Origin: Bryobacterales bacterium
Lineage (GTDB): Bacteria > Acidobacteriota > Terriglobia > Bryobacterales > Bryobacteraceae
Length of the DNA stretch: 64,000 nt
Assembly: GCA_003164035.1 (NCBI GenBank)
Contig: PLRS01000065.1
Location: 32,033-96,032, forward strand
Direction: 5' to 3'
This document shows, one piece after another, positions 17,666 to 26,015 of the stretch; position 1 is the stretch's first letter, and each line of letters opens with the position of its first letter. A model generated the notes under the pieces. That model was not told where the DNA came from, searched no databases, and saw nothing but the letters and a program-made list of their open reading frames with translations. A program made the position numbers and the translations under genes.

Positions 17666-18298
17666 CTACGTGCGGCCGCGGTAGACGGACACGTCGCCTA
17701 AAGGAACTCCGGTGTAGAGCGTAACCGCAAAGGGGTCGCCCTGGAGCTTGCGGACGGCGAGGCGGCCGGCACCGTCCTGCTGGCGAAATTCCCAATAGTA
17801 GAAGCCCACCGGCTGGGGCTGATCGCTGCGCGTCATCTGGGTTTCGCGGCTGAGCACGTACAGCCAGAGCTTGCCATCGAACTCGAACGAGTCGGCCGTG
17901 TTCTGGCGCTCGTCCATTTGGGCCAAGTCGTCTTCCGGCAGGCCCAGGTCTTCGATTGTCAGCTTGCGGGGGTCGATTTGAACGCTGGTTTCCAGGTCGT
18001 CGCCGAAATCGACGCGCAGCGCCACGCGGCGCGTCTTGTAGGGTCCGCTCAGCTCCAGCCAGCGCTTCGAGGCGGATTGAAACCAGGTGCTGCGCTCGAC
18101 GATGAAGTCGAGATCGGTCATGTCGTCGCCGGCGCCAGAGACCGACAGCGCGTCTCCCACGCGGGCTTCCGACGGTTTCAGATTAGCCAGGTCTTCCACC
18201 GGCTGCGCGGTGGGAGCGGGCGCGTGCTTTTTGAACAGTTGCATCAGAACCACCACCAGCAGAACGCCCAGCAGGGCTTCGATCGTATAGGTAATCAT
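17666..18298 (-). CDS. DUF4178-like membrane-anchored protein
   Basis: The 210-aa protein has a single N-terminal membrane helix (ITYTIEALLGVLLVVVLMQL) and a soluble domain: ARVGDALSVSG, LDFIVERSTWFQSASKRWLE, LYVLSRETQMTRS, GFYYWEFRQQDG. The pattern of a strand carrying the WxELSG-like core resembles DUF4178, a domain found near PspA-family genes in several phyla. GGAGG precedes ATG 18298, and it lies 15 bases after pspA. It is inferred to take part in the same membrane-protection system. The domain name is given from memory of the family and is moderately sure. Confidence 0.65.
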   Translation of the reverse strand: MITYTIEALLGVLLVVVLMQLFKKHAPAPTAQPVEDLANLKPSEARVGDALSVSGAGDDMTDLDFIVERSTWFQSASKRWLELSGPYKTRRVALRVDFGDDLETSVQIDPRKLTIEDLGLPEDDLAQMDERQNTADSFEFDGKLWLYVLSRETQMTRSDQPQPVGFYYWEFRQQDGAGRLAVRKLQGDPFAVTLYTGVPLGDVSVYRGRT

Positions 18299-18313
18299 CG
18301 AGCCTCCGCCGGC

Positions 18314-19102
18314 TCAGGCTTTGGTCTTTTCGCCCAGCTTCGGCGCGGTGGAAATCGAATTGCTCCCCGCCGGCAGCTCTTTGGGAATGTAAGGCGGCGG
18401 AACGGGGGCGGCCTTCAGTTGCCGTTCGCGTTTGAGCGCTTCCAGTTCGGCGTCCACGCTGTGCCCGCCGAGGGCAGCGAACTGCTTCTCCAGGTCGTCA
18501 TCCTTACCGGAGGAAGCCAGCTCGTCGAAAGCCTTGGCGGTGGCTTCTTCCTTGGAGACGGTTTCCTCGAAGCGGTTGAGGGCGGCAAAGGCATTGTCGG
18601 CGTTGCCCACGCCGGCCATGGCTTCGGCCACTTTGCGCTGGGCGGCGGCGGCGTTCTTGCGCGCCACCAGGGTGGTAGCGGTGCGCTCGCCTTCCTCGAT
18701 CTTGCGCTTCAGCTCGCCCACCTGGCTTTTCAGCTTTTCGCTGGTCTGCTGCGCCGCGGCAACCGACTGCTGCATGGAAGCGACCTGCTTATCGGAATCG
18801 GCCTTCCGGGCCAGCGCCGCTTTGGCCAGCTCTTCGTTGCCCGCGTCGAGGGCCAGTCCCGCGCGGTCCTTCCACTCCTGCGATTGCTTGACGTACTTCT
18901 GGTATTCGGCGTCCAGGCGGTTGTAGTTGCTCATGGCCACGGCGGAGGCGCGCACCACGTTATTGAGCTCGCCTTTCATGTCGGCGACGGTCTGGCGGAC
19001 GGTGGCCTCGAAGGTGGCGTCCTCGATGGCGTCGACGCCCTGATTGGCCTGGCCGCGCGCCACGCGCCCCAGGCGGGCAAAAACATCGGAAAGAAACGGC
19101 AT
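18314..19102 (-). CDS. pspA: PspA/Vipp1-family envelope-stress protein
   Basis: The 262-aa protein begins MPFLSDVFARLGRVARGQAN and is almost wholly helical, with long coiled-coil segments (KSQVGELKRKIEEGERTAT) as in PspA/IM30. These proteins assemble into ESCRT-III-like rings and rods on damaged inner membranes. The first helix is less amphipathic than in E. coli PspA and the C-terminus adds a Pro-rich tail (PVPPPYIPKELPAG). AAAGGAGGATC precedes the ATG. Family-level assignment is strong; whether it is regulated by a PspF-type activator is not visible, as none lies nearby. Confidence 0.88.
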   Translation of the reverse strand: MPFLSDVFARLGRVARGQANQGVDAIEDATFEATVRQTVADMKGELNNVVRASAVAMSNYNRLDAEYQKYVKQSQEWKDRAGLALDAGNEELAKAALARKADSDKQVASMQQSVAAAQQTSEKLKSQVGELKRKIEEGERTATTLVARKNAAAAQRKVAEAMAGVGNADNAFAALNRFEETVSKEEATAKAFDELASSGKDDDLEKQFAALGGHSVDAELEALKRERQLKAAPVPPPYIPKELPAGSNSISTAPKLGEKTKA

Positions 19103-19114
19103 GCTGATCCTCCT

Positions 19115-19534
19115 TTACCCTTTGAGTCCGCTCAATATGCGGCGGGCGGTCATCACATCCACCAACAGAAAATGCACGCAGGATTGAATATCGTCTTCAT
19201 CGTCCGGCCCGAGATCCTGCAGTTTGCAAAAGTTGTTGAGGGTGATGGCGATTTTGCCGTCGCCGGCGGGGTAGAGCTGGAAATAGGAAGTGGAAATGCC
19301 GTTGTCGGACGCCAGCATGCGGCGCATGATATCGGGCGTGATGGCCGCTTCCGTGGCCACGGTGCAAACCAGGGAAAGATACAGGACGTCGCCCTGGAGC
19401 ACCGCCTGCACGGTGACCCCGCTTTCGACTTCCCGTATACTCAGCGAATCGGCCGCCGGCTCGGATACCGCGTATCCTTTTTCCGCCAGCAGCACATGAA
19501 TCCGGTCCAGTTCGGGGCTGCTTGTGAGTGTCAT
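19115..19534 (-). CDS. YbjN-like / type III chaperone-fold protein
   Basis: The 139-aa protein (SPELDRIHVLLAEKGYAVSE, then VTVQAVLQGDVLYLSLVCTV and SYFQLYPAGDGKIAITLNNF) has the alternating beta-alpha plan of YbjN or type III secretion chaperone folds. It leads the PspA operon, 12 bases before pspA. Its tail is acidic (GPDDEDDI). In other bacteria small proteins of this kind (for example YjfI-like) precede PspA paralogues, so an accessory role is likely. Domain identity is uncertain. Confidence 0.55.
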   Translation of the reverse strand: MTLTSSPELDRIHVLLAEKGYAVSEPAADSLSIREVESGVTVQAVLQGDVLYLSLVCTVATEAAITPDIMRRMLASDNGISTSYFQLYPAGDGKIAITLNNFCKLQDLGPDDEDDIQSCVHFLLVDVMTARRILSGLKG

Positions 19535-19612
19535 AGTCGTACCTTAGGATACGGTAGCAGGCAGCGGGGAGTTCCGCGATTCGGCGGGCGATAAGAACCA
19601 GTGACAGTCCGG

Positions 19613-19882
19613 TTACATATTGATGCGCTGCCGGGAAGTCATTTTCCAACAGGGCCGGTAGCCGAAGTGCGGAAACAGGGAGCGAATGCAGGTGTCGGTT
19701 TCCGGATCGAGCATGATGAACTGGGTTTTGCCGTCCTTCATGGGAACGGCATAATAGGGCTGCACCTGGACTTGCTTGAAGGCGCCGGCGCCGCGCGCCT
19801 TGGCAATGGCGCCATCCACCAGGTACGCTCCCACGACCGCCAGCACCAGGCCGCCCAACGCGCGAAAGATCAGTCTCCCCAC
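19613..19882 (-). CDS. Small membrane protein, unknown function
   Basis: The 89-aa product has one N-terminal membrane helix (LIFRALGGLVLAVVGAYLVD) and a short soluble part with two Cys (DTCIRSLFPHFGYRPCWK). No family is recognised. It lies 78 bases upstream of the YbjN-like gene on the same strand and might be the first gene of the PspA transcript. The two Cys could form a disulfide if the tail is periplasmic. Confidence 0.55.
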   Translation of the reverse strand: MGRLIFRALGGLVLAVVGAYLVDGAIAKARGAGAFKQVQVQPYYAVPMKDGKTQFIMLDPETDTCIRSLFPHFGYRPCWKMTSRQRINM

Positions 19883-19938
19883 CCCACCAGCTTACCCTGT
19901 CGGGGCCGGGGAAACTCCGGGGCGGCTTTCGAGCCGGC

Positions 19939-20244
19939 TTACGTGAGAATTGGCGGGGCACCGGCAAGATCGACCGTGGCGCAGCAATCGTCTATGTTGG
20001 AGACCATTCCCACCACCCAATAGGGGAGCCGGGGGTCGGTGTCGCTGGAGATTTTGAACTCGCAGATCACCTGATCGCCGATCCCGAGCTGGGGTGGTTC
20101 GTCGAAGTGCAGCAGGACACCGCAACCGCTTACGCTCACCGAGGTAGCCAGGGAGGCACGGCCGTTCTTCTTCAGCGTAACTTTCGCTCCGGCTTCGATC
20201 GGGAGGCAAGCTGCGCCTGCTTTGTCTGCATCGTCGGGTTGCAT
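19939..20244 (-). CDS. PilZ-like domain protein
   Basis: The 101-aa protein has a small beta-barrel pattern: VTLKKNGRASLATSVSVSGC, GVLLHFDEPPQLGIGDQVIC and LPYWVVGMVSN. The SVSGCG stretch resembles the (D/N)xSxxG of PilZ domains that bind c-di-GMP, but the Asp/Asn is Ser and the upstream RxxxR is not clear, so c-di-GMP binding is doubtful. It is a small orphan, divergent from the VWFA gene. Confidence 0.6.
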   Translation of the reverse strand: MQPDDADKAGAACLPIEAGAKVTLKKNGRASLATSVSVSGCGVLLHFDEPPQLGIGDQVICEFKISSDTDPRLPYWVVGMVSNIDDCCATVDLAGAPPILT

Positions 20245-20473
20245 TACTTCGTCGCTCCTATTCGAGGATTGTTATTTTCGGCCAAGCCTTTCGGTTCACG
20301 GCTGCTCCTTCACTTCTTATCGGCAGGGCGACCGCCAGACTTTAGTACCTGTCGGGGAATGACCATTCCGGTCGCGCCACGGTCGAACGCCCGCGCGCGG
20401 ACGAAGCCGGGTACCATGAGGATTCCGGTGGGATCGAAGCGCGGCAGCGCGGAGGAAGATTCGGAGATAAACC

Positions 20474-21898
20474 GTGATGAAATGCCGTCCGGCACGGAAG
20501 CTGTTTTCCCTTTCGGCCGGATTATTCGCCCTGGCGCTTGCCAGCCCGGCTCAGGACCCGGAACAGCAGCAGCCCTTACCCAAGATCACCGCCAATGTGA
20601 AAGAGGTGCTGGTGCCGGTGATCGTGACGGACGCCAAGGGGCACCACGTCGGCGGCCTGAAGCGATCCGACTTTCAGGTGTCGGAGGATGGCGTGCCGCA
20701 ACAGATCGTCTCCTTCCGCACCACGGTCGATGCCGCCGCGGAAGCAGTCCCGGAAACAGGGCAGGCGGCCGGTGCTCCCGCCGGAACTGCCGCCAAGCCG
20801 GCGCCACGCCCGGTTCCGGCGTCGAACCCCGTGCGGCGCACCTATTTGATCTGCATCGATACGCTGCATTCGTCGTTTGCAAGCTTCGGCCGGGTGAAGG
20901 ACGCGCTTTTGAAGAGCCTGCGGCAGGAGCAGGGCACGGACACGCAATACGCCCTGATGGCGCTGGGGCGGGACCTGAAGGTGGTTATGGATTCCACCAC
21001 CGATGCGGCCGCGGTCGCGGCGGCCATCGGCAGCAAGGATTTCGCGAAAACCATCCAGACCAGCGAGGCCGCCGGCACAGCCGCCGCGATCCAGCAATTC
21101 ATGGTGTTGATGCGAAACTACTGCTCGGTTTGCGCGTGCGACAGCAATGGGGCCACCGGATACGGCGGCAGCGATGGGCCGGGCTGCGGAGATGTCAGAT
21201 CCAGGGTGAAGTCGTTTATTTTCAGCTTTGAAGAGAGGACTTATATCCTGAACCGTAACTTTCTGCTGCAGCTCAACGACCTGGTAAGAGCGACGGCGAG
21301 CATGCCGACCTCCCGGACCATCATCTTCATTTCTGACGGATTCAATCGCTTCCCCGGAGGCGAACTATACGGCATCGTTCGCGGCTTTGCCCCGCGCGAT
21401 CGTAGCTTCCAGTTCCCGTCGCGAGACACCGAATCCGAGTTGCAGACCATCCTGAAAGCGGCCACCTGGTCCGACGTAAAGTTCTATACCCTGGACTCGC
21501 GCGGGGCCTATTCGTCGGCTTTCAGCGCCGGCGGCACCTTCGATGCCAGCACGGCTTTCTCATCGACCCCGGCACAAATGGATGCCAGAAATGTGCCGAC
21601 TGAAGCCACGGCGACCATGGACTCGGTGGACCGGCAAGGGGCTTCGGCGGCGCGCGAGAATGCCGATGCGATGGCCCAGCTTGCCCACGAAACCGGCGGT
21701 TTGTTTTTTCAAAATAGCAACGATTTGCCGAAGGGGATCACCAGGGCGCTGACGGACACGCGGGAATACTACGTGCTGGCTTACGTGCCGAAGAACGAAG
21801 CGCCGGACGGGAAATACCGAAAGATCAAGGTGGAAGTGAACGGCGGCGACAGGTTCCAGGTCAACGCGAAAGCGGGGTATTGGGCGCCGGAAAAGTGA
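20474..21898 (+). CDS. Exported VWFA-related protein (acidobacterial type)
   Basis: The 474-aa protein starts with a signal peptide (KLFSLSAGLFALALASPAQ) and has the two features of the VWFA-related acidobacterial family: an N-terminal segment (EVLVPVIVTDAKGHHVGGLK, then SDFQVSEDGVPQQIVSFRTT) and a C-terminal von Willebrand A-like domain. That domain includes YLICIDTLHSSF, TSRTIIFISDGFNRFPGGEL, FYTLDSRGA and TREYYVLAYVP. Role unknown; exported VWFA proteins often bind other proteins. GTG 20474 and ATG 20477 are alternative starts, since GGAG sits 7 bases before the former. It is divergent from the PilZ gene. Confidence 0.85.
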   Translation: MMKCRPARKLFSLSAGLFALALASPAQDPEQQQPLPKITANVKEVLVPVIVTDAKGHHVGGLKRSDFQVSEDGVPQQIVSFRTTVDAAAEAVPETGQAAGAPAGTAAKPAPRPVPASNPVRRTYLICIDTLHSSFASFGRVKDALLKSLRQEQGTDTQYALMALGRDLKVVMDSTTDAAAVAAAIGSKDFAKTIQTSEAAGTAAAIQQFMVLMRNYCSVCACDSNGATGYGGSDGPGCGDVRSRVKSFIFSFEERTYILNRNFLLQLNDLVRATASMPTSRTIIFISDGFNRFPGGELYGIVRGFAPRDRSFQFPSRDTESELQTILKAATWSDVKFYTLDSRGAYSSAFSAGGTFDASTAFSSTPAQMDARNVPTEATATMDSVDRQGASAARENADAMAQLAHETGGLFFQNSNDLPKGITRALTDTREYYVLAYVPKNEAPDGKYRKIKVEVNGGDRFQVNAKAGYWAPEK

Positions 21899-22006
21899 CG
21901 TGGGGCGGCCGCTTTCTCCCCTTTTTCTTCCCGGAAAGGCGAGAATGGGGAACGTGCCGGAACGCTCCGCTGGGCGGCCGGGGCAATCGCGGAGTGGAAC
22001 CTTCCC

Positions 22007-23347
22007 ATGGATTTCGAAACGGCAGTCTACAACAAAGTCACCGGGCGCCTGATTCCGTTTCTGTTCGCCTGCTACATTCTGGCGTATGTGGACCGCGTCA
22101 ACATCGGATTCGCCAAACTGCAAATGCAGCGGGATTTGGGGATGAGCGAGACGGTCTACGGGACCGGCGCGGGGATTTTCTTTATCGGCTATTTTCTGTT
22201 TGAAGTGCCGGCCAACATCGTGCTTCAGCGGCTGGGGGCGCGGCTGTGGCTGGGCGGGCTGATGGTGCTGTGGGGAGGGGTTTCCTGCTGCACCGTTCTG
22301 GCCCGGGGCGCGGCCAGCTTCTACGCCATCCGCATGCTGCTCGGCATCGTGGAATCGGGCTTCTTCCCCGGCGTGATTCTTTACCTGACGTTCTGGTACA
22401 CGCGCACGCACCGCGGCAGAATCGTGGCCATGTTCATGGCCGCGACGCCGTTATCGGGGGTGATTGCCGGCCCTATCTCGGGGCGAATCATGGCGAAAAT
22501 GTCGGGGATGGGCGGGCTGCGCGCATGGCAATGGCTGTTCCTGCTCGAAGGCATTCCTTCCGCCATCGCCGGGCTGGTCACCATGTTCTACCTGGTGGAT
22601 GGGCCCGCCAAAGCCAAATGGCTGAGCCAAAAGGAACGGGACTATCTGACACGGCGGCTGCACCAGGAGGAGGAAGTCAAGAAGAGCGAAGGCCCATCGC
22701 GCCACCGGATCGCGGACGCGTTCGGGAGCGGCAGGGTGTGGCTATGTTGCGCCATCTACTTCGGATTCCAGATGGGCAACTACGGCCTGGCGTTCTGGCT
22801 GCCGCAGATTCTGAAGGACACCGTCAGCACCGATCCGTGGCGGATCGGCCTGGTTTCTTCGATTCCGTGGGCGCTGGCGGCGACGGCCATGATCTTCTAC
22901 GGGCACCATTCCGACAAGACCGGCGAGCGGCGGAAACACGTGGCGGTGGCGGCGGCGCTGGCCGGAGCGGCGTTTGCGGTGGGGGGAGTGGTGGGGCCTT
23001 CCGGAACGGTGGCAGTCGGGCTGGTGAGCTTGAGCGCCATCGGGATCATGTGCGGCCAGTCGGTATTCTGGTCGCTGCCCACGGCGGTTTTGTCGGGGGC
23101 CGGGGCGGCGGCGGGAATCGCCTGGATCAACTCGGTGGGGAACCTGGGCGGCTATGTCAGTCCGTTTGTGATCGGCCGGATTCGCGACCGAACGGGAAGC
23201 ACGGCACTAGCGCAACTGGTGCTGGCGGGATCCTGCCTGGCGGCTGCCGCGATCGCATGGGCGCTAAAATCCAACAAGGGGGCGGCTGGGCGCCCGACGG
23301 TTCTTATTTCAGACAGCTCCATGGCGGGTTCCGACGATGAACGATAA
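22007..23347 (+). CDS. MFS transporter, anion:cation symporter family
   Basis: The 446-aa protein has twelve predicted helices and the ACS-family signatures: FACYILAYVDRVNIGFAKLQ near residue 20-40 and the loop RRLGARLWLGGLMVLWG after helix 2, with FYAIRMLLGIVESGFFPGVI. ACS transporters take up organic acids, sugar acids and peptides with H+ or Na+. It overlaps ltnD by 11 bases and heads the four-gene cassette, so its substrate is likely the threonate-type acid that the downstream enzymes break down. Confidence 0.88.
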   Translation: MDFETAVYNKVTGRLIPFLFACYILAYVDRVNIGFAKLQMQRDLGMSETVYGTGAGIFFIGYFLFEVPANIVLQRLGARLWLGGLMVLWGGVSCCTVLARGAASFYAIRMLLGIVESGFFPGVILYLTFWYTRTHRGRIVAMFMAATPLSGVIAGPISGRIMAKMSGMGGLRAWQWLFLLEGIPSAIAGLVTMFYLVDGPAKAKWLSQKERDYLTRRLHQEEEVKKSEGPSRHRIADAFGSGRVWLCCAIYFGFQMGNYGLAFWLPQILKDTVSTDPWRIGLVSSIPWALAATAMIFYGHHSDKTGERRKHVAVAAALAGAAFAVGGVVGPSGTVAVGLVSLSAIGIMCGQSVFWSLPTAVLSGAGAAAGIAWINSVGNLGGYVSPFVIGRIRDRTGSTALAQLVLAGSCLAAAAIAWALKSNKGAAGRPTVLISDSSMAGSDDER

Positions 23348-24278
23348 GACTCCAATGCGGCCCGAAGACGGCCGGACCGGGATGCCGGTAGCGGTAATCG
23401 GCCTCGGCTCGATGGGCATGGGCGTGGCCCGATCGCTGTTGCGCGCGGGACTTCCGGTGTCGGGCTACGACGTTCGCCCGGAAGCGTGCCGGCGGTTCGA
23501 AGATTTCGGCGGCGTTGCCGCCAGTTCCCCCGGTGAGGTGGGGCGCGGCTGCCGTGCCGTCGTCATTCTGGTCGTCAATGCGGAGCAGACCGAGGAGGCG
23601 ATCTTCGGCGCCGGCGGCCTGGCGGAGAGCATGGAGCCGGGTTCGGTGATCGTCACCAGTGCCACCGTCCCGCCGGCATTCGCGGCCGGCCTTGGACAGC
23701 GCATCGAAAGCGCGGGCCTCTACAATATCGATGCGCCGGTTTCGGGCGGCGTCAAGAAAGCCGCCGAAGGCCAGCTTACGGTGATGGCATCCGGTCCCGC
23801 CGCGGCGTTTGAACGGTGCGCGCCTTTGTTCGAGGCGATTGCCGCGAAACTGTACCGCCTGGGCGAAAGGCCCGGCCAGGGCTCCACGGTCAAAATGATC
23901 AATCAATTGCTGGCCGGAGTCCACATCGCCGCGGCCGCCGAAGCCATGGCGCTCGGAATCAAGGCCGGCGCCGATCCCGCCACGCTGTACGAAGTGATTG
24001 GCAACAGCGCCGGCTCCTCCTGGATGTTCCAGAACCGGGTGCCGCACATATTGGCCGGGGATTATACGCCGCTTTCGGCGGTGAACATTTTCGTCAAGGA
24101 CCTGGGCCTGGTGCTGGACTCCGCGCGCAAGCTGACGTTCCCGCTGCCGCTCACCGCCGCCGCGCACCAGATCTTTCTTGGCGCCGCCGCGGCCGGACAC
24201 GGCGGCGAAGACGATTCGGCCGTCATCAAGATGTACCCCGGCATAGAGTTGCCCAAGGATCGAAAGGACGAGCGCTGA
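23337..24278 (+). CDS. ltnD: L-threonate dehydrogenase-type NAD-dependent 3-hydroxyacid dehydrogenase
   Basis: The 313-aa protein has the beta-hydroxyacid dehydrogenase plan: Rossmann motif VIGLGSMGMGVARSLLRAG, substrate loop YNIDAPVSGGVKKAAEGQL and catalytic Lys in GSTVKMINQLLAG. In the pathway LtnD oxidises L-threonate to 2-oxo-tetronate. The neighbourhood (OtnK, OtnC) makes LtnD preferable to other family members. Without biochemical data the stereochemistry (L-threonate, D-threonate or D-erythronate) remains an inference. The next gene starts inside its stop (TGATG). Confidence 0.88.
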   Translation: MNDKTPMRPEDGRTGMPVAVIGLGSMGMGVARSLLRAGLPVSGYDVRPEACRRFEDFGGVAASSPGEVGRGCRAVVILVVNAEQTEEAIFGAGGLAESMEPGSVIVTSATVPPAFAAGLGQRIESAGLYNIDAPVSGGVKKAAEGQLTVMASGPAAAFERCAPLFEAIAAKLYRLGERPGQGSTVKMINQLLAGVHIAAAAEAMALGIKAGADPATLYEVIGNSAGSSWMFQNRVPHILAGDYTPLSAVNIFVKDLGLVLDSARKLTFPLPLTAAAHQIFLGAAAAGHGGEDDSAVIKMYPGIELPKDRKDER

Positions 24279-25543
24279 TGGCGGCGCTGCTGGGGGCGAT
24301 CGCCGACGATTTTACCGGCGCCACCGACCTGGCCGGTATGCTGGTGAAGCACGGCATGCGCACGGTGCAGATGTTCGGCGTGCCGCGCACTCTGCCGCCG
24401 GCCTCGGTGGATGCCATCGTGGTGGCGCTAAAGACCCGCACGGCGCCTCCGGCGGATGCCGTGGAAGCGTCTCTGGAAGCGCTTCGATGGCTGCGCGACG
24501 CCGGCTGCCGTCAATTCCTTTTCAAGTATTGCTCCACCTTCGATTCCAGCGACCGGGGCAACATCGGACCCGTCGCCGAGGCGCTGATGGACGCGGTGGG
24601 CGCTGATTTCACCATCGCCTGCCCGGCCTTTCCCGCCAACGGACGCGCGGTTTTCCGCGGCTACCTGTTCGTGGGCGACGTGCTGCTCAGTGAGAGCGGC
24701 ATGCGGCACCATCCGCTCACGCCCATGACGGATTCGAACCTGGTGCGCGTGCTGCAGCGCCAATCGAAGCGCCGCGTGGGTTTGGTCCCGTTCGAGAGCG
24801 TGCGCGGCGGGGAGGCGGAGATTCGGCGGGCCTTCGAGAGCGCACGCGGCGCCGGCGCCGGAATTGCAATTGTCGATGCCGCCAGCGATGACGATCTGAT
24901 GGCGATCGGCGCCGCCTGCCGCGACCTGCCGCTAGTGACCGGCGGATCGGGCATCGCTATGGGTCTTCCCGACAATTTCCGCTCCCAGGGCCTGCTGCCC
25001 GCGGATCAGCCAGCCGGCCGATTGCCGCGAATCGAGGGATTCGAAGCGGTGATCTCCGGCAGTTGCTCGCCCGCCACGCTGCGGCAGGCAGCGCGCATGC
25101 GGGAGGTGGCGCCGGCGTTTCAGATCGACCCGCTGCGCGTGGCCTCCGGCGCGGATGTAGTGGCGGAAGCCGCGGATTGGGCTTCGGGCCGGCTGGGCAG
25201 CGGCCCGGTGCTGGTTTACGCCACGGCCGAGCCGGCGGCGGTGAAGAGAGTGCAGGACGATTTGGGCGCCGAACGCGCCGGGGCAATGGTCGAACGCACG
25301 CTGGCCGCGATCGCCTGCCGGCTGGTGGATATGGGCGTGCGCCGGCTGATTGTGGCGGGCGGAGAAACGGCCGGCGCCGTGGCCGGCACGCTGCGTCTGG
25401 CGGGCTTGCGCATCGGCGATGAAATCGACCCTGGCGTCCCGTGGACCGTGAGCCTGGGCGAGAGGCCGCTGGCGCTGGCTCTGAAGAGTGGCAACTTCGG
25501 CACGGACGATTTCTTCCTCAAGGCGTGGAGCCGCCTGCCATGA
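24278..25543 (+). CDS. otnK: Four-carbon acid sugar kinase (3-oxo-tetronate kinase)
   Basis: The 421-aa protein begins AALLGAIADDFTGATDLAGM, typical of the DUF1537-type kinase, whose members phosphorylate four-carbon acid sugars. Later motifs include FKYCSTFDSSDRGNIGPVA, a central substrate region (RHHPLTPMTDSNLVRVLQRQ) and the C-terminal nucleotide-binding block LIVAGGETAGAVAGTL. It should convert 3-oxo-tetronate to its 4-phosphate. The ATG at 24278 overlaps the ltnD stop. Downstream, repeat DNA separates it from otnC. Confidence 0.9.
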   Translation: MAALLGAIADDFTGATDLAGMLVKHGMRTVQMFGVPRTLPPASVDAIVVALKTRTAPPADAVEASLEALRWLRDAGCRQFLFKYCSTFDSSDRGNIGPVAEALMDAVGADFTIACPAFPANGRAVFRGYLFVGDVLLSESGMRHHPLTPMTDSNLVRVLQRQSKRRVGLVPFESVRGGEAEIRRAFESARGAGAGIAIVDAASDDDLMAIGAACRDLPLVTGGSGIAMGLPDNFRSQGLLPADQPAGRLPRIEGFEAVISGSCSPATLRQAARMREVAPAFQIDPLRVASGADVVAEAADWASGRLGSGPVLVYATAEPAAVKRVQDDLGAERAGAMVERTLAAIACRLVDMGVRRLIVAGGETAGAVAGTLRLAGLRIGDEIDPGVPWTVSLGERPLALALKSGNFGTDDFFLKAWSRLP

Positions 25544-25568
25544 CACTGCATCAGCGTACGCGGTGGGA

Positions 25569-25668
25569 CGGACCCCCTGGTCCGTGGCCGGCCTGCCGGG
25601 AGTGGCAAGCGCTCAATTCTTCGGGAGAGCAGCGGGTCCCGGGGGACCCGCGCGGACCAGGGGGTCCG
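25569..25668. repeat. Palindromic GGACC/GGTCC cluster after otnK
   Basis: CGGACCCCCTGGTCCG at 25569-25584 and CGGACCAGGGGGTCCG at 25653-25668 are perfect reverse complements, each nearly palindromic alone, with GCGGGTCCCGGGGGACCCGC between them. This structured spacer of the otnK-otnC gap could act as a transcript-stabilising or terminating hairpin. Confidence 0.75.
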
Positions 25669-25677
25669 CCCATATGT

Positions 25678-25941
25678 GCTAACTTAACGTGGCGCACGCA
25701 CTCCTGCGTGCCGCGTCGAGATTCTTCTCGACGCATGCGCCCGGACTGGGGCTGCCGCGCGGCGTGGGTGGGAAACAGCGGCGCGCCTGCCGGACAGATG
25801 TGTACCGTTCGACTGCGACGTGTGTTTGATGCTCAGAATCGCGCCACGAAAGGGAGTCTCCCAGTCGAACCGAAGCGGGCGTCGAGACGAGTCTCGACGC
25901 GGCACGCAAAAGTGCGTGCGCCACGTTGGGGCCAAGTTAGC
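25678..25941. mobile_element. MITE-like element, family B, inserted in the otn operon
   Basis: Ends read GCTAACTTAACGTGGCGCAC on the left and, reversed, GCTAACTTGGCCCCAACGTG on the right. Inside both ends lie further inverted arms (CGTGGCGCACGCA and GTCGAGA/TCTCGAC). There is no coding capacity over its 264 bp. Shorter copies occur at 52986-53102 and partial ones at 48512-48547 and 51634-51660. Its insertion explains the abnormal gap of 472 bp between otnK and otnC. Confidence 0.7.
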
Positions 25942-26015
25942 GCTTATGAGGGAGTCCGCCCCACCATTTATGCAGGATGCTGCCTTTTGCGAAAACTGAG
26001 CGGCATGGGGCTGCC

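Noticed and set aside
25678..25941. CRISPR-like spacing of repeated GTGGCGCACGC units
   Set aside because: The units are inverted, not direct, and there are no regular spacers; they are ends of a palindromic element.
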